Source: CAYXVU01 sp964468725 (GTDB taxonomy: Bacteria > Acidobacteriota > Blastocatellia > UBA7656). From it: a stretch of DNA of 64,000 nt. A program made the position numbers and the translations under genes. Positions 61,323 through 64,000 of the stretch are shown in pieces; position 1 is the stretch's first letter, and every line of letters begins with the position of its first letter. Below the pieces are notes generated by a model. The model did no database searches. It worked only from the letters and a program-made list of their open reading frames with translations, and had not been told where the DNA came from. The stretch is from NCBI GenBank assembly GCA_964468725.1, contig CAYXVU010000003.1, positions 1 to 64,000 on the forward strand, read 5' to 3'.

Positions 61323-62864
61323 ATGTCGAAAAGAAAGATTGTGAAGCGCATCAAGGTTACGGTCATCGCTTTGGTGATGAGTGTCGCGGCGGGCTACTGG
61401 TCGTTATCGCGCCCGGCTGCGGCGAGCGAAGCGGCACAAGGGCGAGGCCGCGTTGAGTTCGTTGCCATCTCGACACCGATGAACGAACGCTTTGGAGTAG
61501 ATGACGGCGCGTCGCTGGTGGTGCATTTCAGCAGCAGCATTCATGGCAATCTGGAACCGTGTGGCTGAAAAGAGCCGCGACTCGGCGGACTGGCGCGGCG
61601 CGTCAGCTACATAAAAGCGTTTCAAGAGAAGTTCAAAGGGCTACCAACACTGGCAGCGGATGCGGGTTATTACTTTGCCGATGAGCGCAGTCAGCACGGC
61701 GAGTTGCGCGCCGACGTGACGGAGAAGAATCAACACGTCATGCGCGCTTACGAGCAGTTCCAAGTGGACGCGCTCAATATGACGCCGCGCGACTTGCCAT
61801 TTTTCGCACGCGTGATGACCCCGGCCTTTGCGGCTGCGAACCCTACGGATGCCGCATTCTTCAAGCGCGTCATATCGGCAAATATCACAACGGCTTCGAC
61901 CGACCGCATCGCGCCGCAACGATTCATCGTGCGCGAAATCGCAGACCGCAATGCCAACGCGAAATCGAAATCGTTCAAAGTCGCTTTTGTCGGATTTAGC
62001 GAAGCCGCAGGCGACTTGCCCGCTGGATTCAGCATCGCCGACCCCGTTACCACTGCACGCGCAGTTGTTCCCGAAGCGCGACGCAGCGCCGACTTTGTCA
62101 TCGCTCTTGCCTATGTCACACCGGAGACTGCGACTCGACTGGCGCGCGAGGTGCAAGGCATAGATGCCATCATCGTTTGCCATCCGATGGCGAATGAAAC
62201 CCTTTTCACTGCGCCGATGCAATTCGGACAGACGCAAGTCTTGTTCGCTTCGTTTGAAACGCGTATGCTCGGCGAGTTGTATATCTATCGTGACGCGCAG
62301 GGTAAGTTCTCGACCAAAGCGCGATTCATCTCCATTGATCCGCTCGTCCCGGATGATGCGATTGCGGCTCAAACAGCCGCCGCAGCAACGAACGCCGAAA
62401 GCGAAAAGCGACAAGGGTTGAAAACGGTATTGGAAAACTGGCTGGCGCAGACGCGTCTGAGAAGAAGACCGGAAACCAATGCAACATCTGAAGCGACGCT
62501 GCAGTACGTCACTGCCGGAGCCTGCGCGCAATGCCATACGGAGCAGTACATCAAATGGTCAGCGACCAAGCATGCACACACGACCGACCCGCTGGTGGCG
62601 AAATCATACGAGTTCGATGCCGATTGTCTGGCTTGTCACGCAAGCGGTTGGGATCAGACGAAGGCTTTCAACATCGCCGACCTTCCCAAGTTGCAGCAAG
62701 TTCAGTGTGAGCAATGTCACGGCGCAGGGAGCGAGCATGCGGCTAAACCGGCCAAAGGCTACGGTCGCGTGAGCAATTGGCAAGCCGTTTGCACAGCCTG
62801 CCACACTGCGAAGATCAGTCCGAATTTTAATGCCCGGACTGCATGGGAGAAGATTAAACACTAA
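61323..62864 (+). CDS. UshA-like selenoprotein with four c-type haem motifs (in-frame UGA)
   Basis: 513 residues if UGA at 61566-61568 is read as selenocysteine (residue 82). The signal (KVTVIALVMSVAAGYWSLS) is followed by a metallophosphoesterase/UshA-like part. GNLEPCG-U-KEPRLGGLARR stands where related proteins have GNLEPCGC. The frame after UGA continues without interruption to 62864 and remains family-like (ADAGYYFADERSQ, FVGFSEAAGD). Four c-type haem motifs follow: CAQCH, CLACH, CEQCH and CTACH. The exported protein probably works in the periplasm. I recall a family called UshA-like (seleno)protein with this feature. A frame-stop pseudogene is the alternative; selA, selB, selC and selD are not in the window. 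Confidence 0.85.
61574..61599 (+). promoter_or_regulatory. candidate bacterial SECIS hairpin
   Basis: GCCGCG (61574-61579) and CGCGGC (61594-61599) pair perfectly over six bases. TC (61582-61583) and GA (61588-61589) can pair inside around a GGCG tip (61584-61587). It begins 6 bases after the UGA; the tip lies about 16 bases after it and starts with G, as in bacterial SECIS models I know. Hairpins are common in GC-rich coding sequence, so it supports but does not prove selenocysteine insertion. Confidence 0.6.
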
Positions 62865-63199
62865 GGCTGCTGACCAGTTGAAGGTCGAAGGTTTGCAGGT
62901 CGAAGGTTGAAAGTTAGCGGCGGAGGCTTGGCCTTGCCTGCGGCAGGTGAGCAGGTCGCCGCCCGCGTTCTCTCGGTATCATCCCATCACCTCTTCGGCG
63001 GAGGAATTCAAGAATTCAGCATTCAAGAATTCAGCAGGGGAAATCATGCGGCTTCGCCGTTTCCCTATTCATCCTGAATTCCTCCTGAATTCCTCGAATT
63101 CCCTGAATTCTCTGAATTTCTCCCCTCATCCCTTCATCCGCTCATACCCTCATCCCATTTGTGCCTTTGCGTTTCTCCTCTCAACTTTTGGCCTACGAA
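62865..63199. repeat. repeat-rich intergenic region
   Basis: No gene. It holds GAAGGTC/GAAGGTT words of about seven bases (62880-62915), a perfect tandem 15-mer ATTCAAGAATTCAGC twice (63006-63035) and then CTGAATT-containing words spaced eight to eleven bases (63073-63120). The last lie in the opposite orientation and could pair with the 15-mers. A CTCATCCC/CTTCATCC stretch follows. It separates the selenoprotein from the convergent amidohydrolase gene. Confidence 0.7.
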
Positions 63200-64000
63200 C
63201 TACTGTTTCTCCCTTAACTTTTCGAGCATCGCTGCCGCATTTTGATTGGCAGGGTTTAAGTGTAGCGATTTCTCATAGTGTCGGATGGCTGCCGCTTTGT
63301 CGCCATTGAGCATGCAGGCTTCGCCGAGACTGTCATAGACATCGGCTGAGTGAGGATAGGCTTCGGCGTTGAGTGCAAATACGACAAGTGCATCGCCGAT
63401 TTTTTTCTCTTCGAGAAGCCGATAGCCTAATGAGTTCATCATACTCTCTCTGAAAAAGGAGAGCTGCGACGTGCGCTTTTTTTGCTGGCGATAGCGCGCG
63501 ATGGCCGCTTGTGCGCCGTTTTGTAAAACTGCTTGGCTGAACTCCGATTCCCGACGATAGAGTGCCGGTAAGTCTGCAAGCGAGCTTTGTAGCTGCGCTG
63601 CCGTTAGCCACTCGCCGCGCACCATCACGCCTGCGAGTCGCTTCAAGGCTGTAACATCGTGCAGAGGATTTGTATCGGTCAACAACAAATCTGCGCGTTT
63701 GCCAACGCTGATAGTGCCGAACTCCGACAATTTGCCGAGCGTTTCTGCGGCATTGCGAGTTGCCGCGCTAATGGCTTCAAGGGGGCTCAGACCGCAAGCG
63801 ACGAGATTTTGCAATTCTTCGTGAAGCGAGAAACCGGGAATGACAAAGGGCACGCTGCCGCCATAGCCGCCCGCATCGCTGCCCGCAAGGATTCGCACCC
63901 CCGCATCATGCAACGCTGTTACGAGCCGCCTTTGAAAGGCTAGTCGCTGCTGAAATTTCGGAACCTGATCGGGTTTGATGCGACGACGGTAGCTGTTGCG
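63200..64000 (-). CDS. amidohydrolase with C-terminal TPR repeats, partial
   Basis: At least 266 residues; the 5-prime end lies beyond the right edge, and the frame is open to base 64000. The visible part holds the C-terminal section of an imidazolonepropionase-like barrel: RILAGSDAGGYGG (metal-ligand Asp), LHEELQNLVACGLSPLEAISAATRNAAETLG and GKRADLLLTDTNPL. Residues about 165 onward from the first internal start form tetratricopeptide repeats (GDALVVFALNAEAYPHSADVYDSLGEA, AAIRHYEKSLHLNP). The fusion of amidohydrolase and TPR is common in Acidobacteriota. It has the same family as the remnant at 27036. Confidence 0.9.
   Translation of the reverse strand, partial: RNSYRRRIKPDQVPKFQQRLAFQRRLVTALHDAGVRILAGSDAGGYGGSVPFVIPGFSLHEELQNLVACGLSPLEAISAATRNAAETLGKLSEFGTISVGKRADLLLTDTNPLHDVTALKRLAGVMVRGEWLTAAQLQSSLADLPALYRRESEFSQAVLQNGAQAAIARYRQQKKRTSQLSFFRESMMNSLGYRLLEEKKIGDALVVFALNAEAYPHSADVYDSLGEACMLNGDKAAAIRHYEKSLHLNPANQNAAAMLEKLREKQ

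Noticed and set aside
61566..61568. Reading the TGA as a true stop and the gene as a pseudogene
   Set aside because: The same frame continues for over 430 codons with intact family sequence and haem motifs, and the stop replaces exactly the residue that is Cys or Sec in relatives. Kept only as the alternative.
1..64000. CRISPR arrays, insertion sequences, prophage or integrase genes
   Set aside because: No regularly spaced identical repeats of CRISPR type and no transposase-, integrase- or phage-like protein was seen in any frame.

Overview
The window looks like one contiguous chromosomal stretch of a Gram-negative, respiratory bacterium. It is most likely an acidobacterium of the Blastocatellia type. 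The reasons are the VWFA-related secreted protein typical of Acidobacteriota, beta-barrel and Tat-exported proteins, many c-type cytochromes, and intergenic DNA rich in degenerate short-period repeats and long hairpins. This placement is an inference; there is no rRNA in the window. I found no tRNA, CRISPR array, insertion sequence or phage gene.

Layout. (1) 1-600, minus strand: end of a complex I locus (nuoA, start of nuoH) with a good sigma70-like promoter. (2) 741-8639, minus strand: a compact eight-gene operon. In order of transcription it encodes a DUF4388/PATAN protein, two tandem roadblock/LC7 proteins, an MglA-like GTPase fused to a kinase-like domain, a YfcE-like metallophosphoesterase, an ABC-type ATPase fused to a dual-specificity phosphatase, an MFS transporter and a small membrane protein. 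I do not recognise this combination, and it is the best candidate for an undescribed (signalling) system. (3) 9152-11066: a CapA-like protein and a PAS-LuxR regulator with four clustered cysteines. (4) 11248-26975, plus strand: a translationally coupled nitrate/nitrite respiration island. It encodes an Rrf2 regulator, an FAD/NAD(P) iron-sulfur oxidoreductase, a Rieske protein, cytochrome b, a heptaheme cytochrome c, a Tat-exported NarG/NxrA-type molybdoenzyme, its NarH/NxrB-type subunit, an EbdC-like subunit, a TorD-type chaperone, a porin, the NO-damage repair protein RIC/ScdA and YwiC. (5) 27036-32434: an amidohydrolase remnant, a paired beta-helix lipoprotein and diheme cytochrome, and an acidobacterial VWFA protein. 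(6) 32431-40830: a VIT1/CCC1 transporter, a cysteine-bearing Crp/Fnr regulator, three secreted proteins of unknown function, an ankyrin protein, a hemerythrin, and NrfH-NrfA. (7) 40845-45923: GDT1-like, MlaF-like ATPase, MgtC/DUF4010, PP2C phosphatase and a cystathionine gamma-synthase/lyase family enzyme. (8) 46154-55092: a membrane-protein/ABC/MoxR/DUF58 locus. (9) 55232-64000: fluoride channel and PPK2, M20 peptidase, trypsin-like protease, AraC regulator, alpha/beta hydrolase, a probable selenoprotein with four c-type haem motifs, and a partial amidohydrolase-TPR protein.

How the parts work together. The island in (4) plus NrfHA in (6) can be read as a periplasmic route from nitrate to nitrite to ammonium. 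Electrons would pass through a Rieske/cytochrome b module, as in haloarchaeal nar operons. Iron-sulfur-type regulators (Rrf2, PAS-LuxR, Fnr-like), RIC and hemerythrin would handle oxygen and NO stress. The catalytic subunit resembles nitrite oxidoreductases as much as nitrate reductases, so the direction of the reaction cannot be settled from sequence. At 61566-61568 an in-frame UGA lies in a conserved CG-[U/C]-xEP context and is followed by a hairpin of SECIS type, which argues for selenocysteine insertion.
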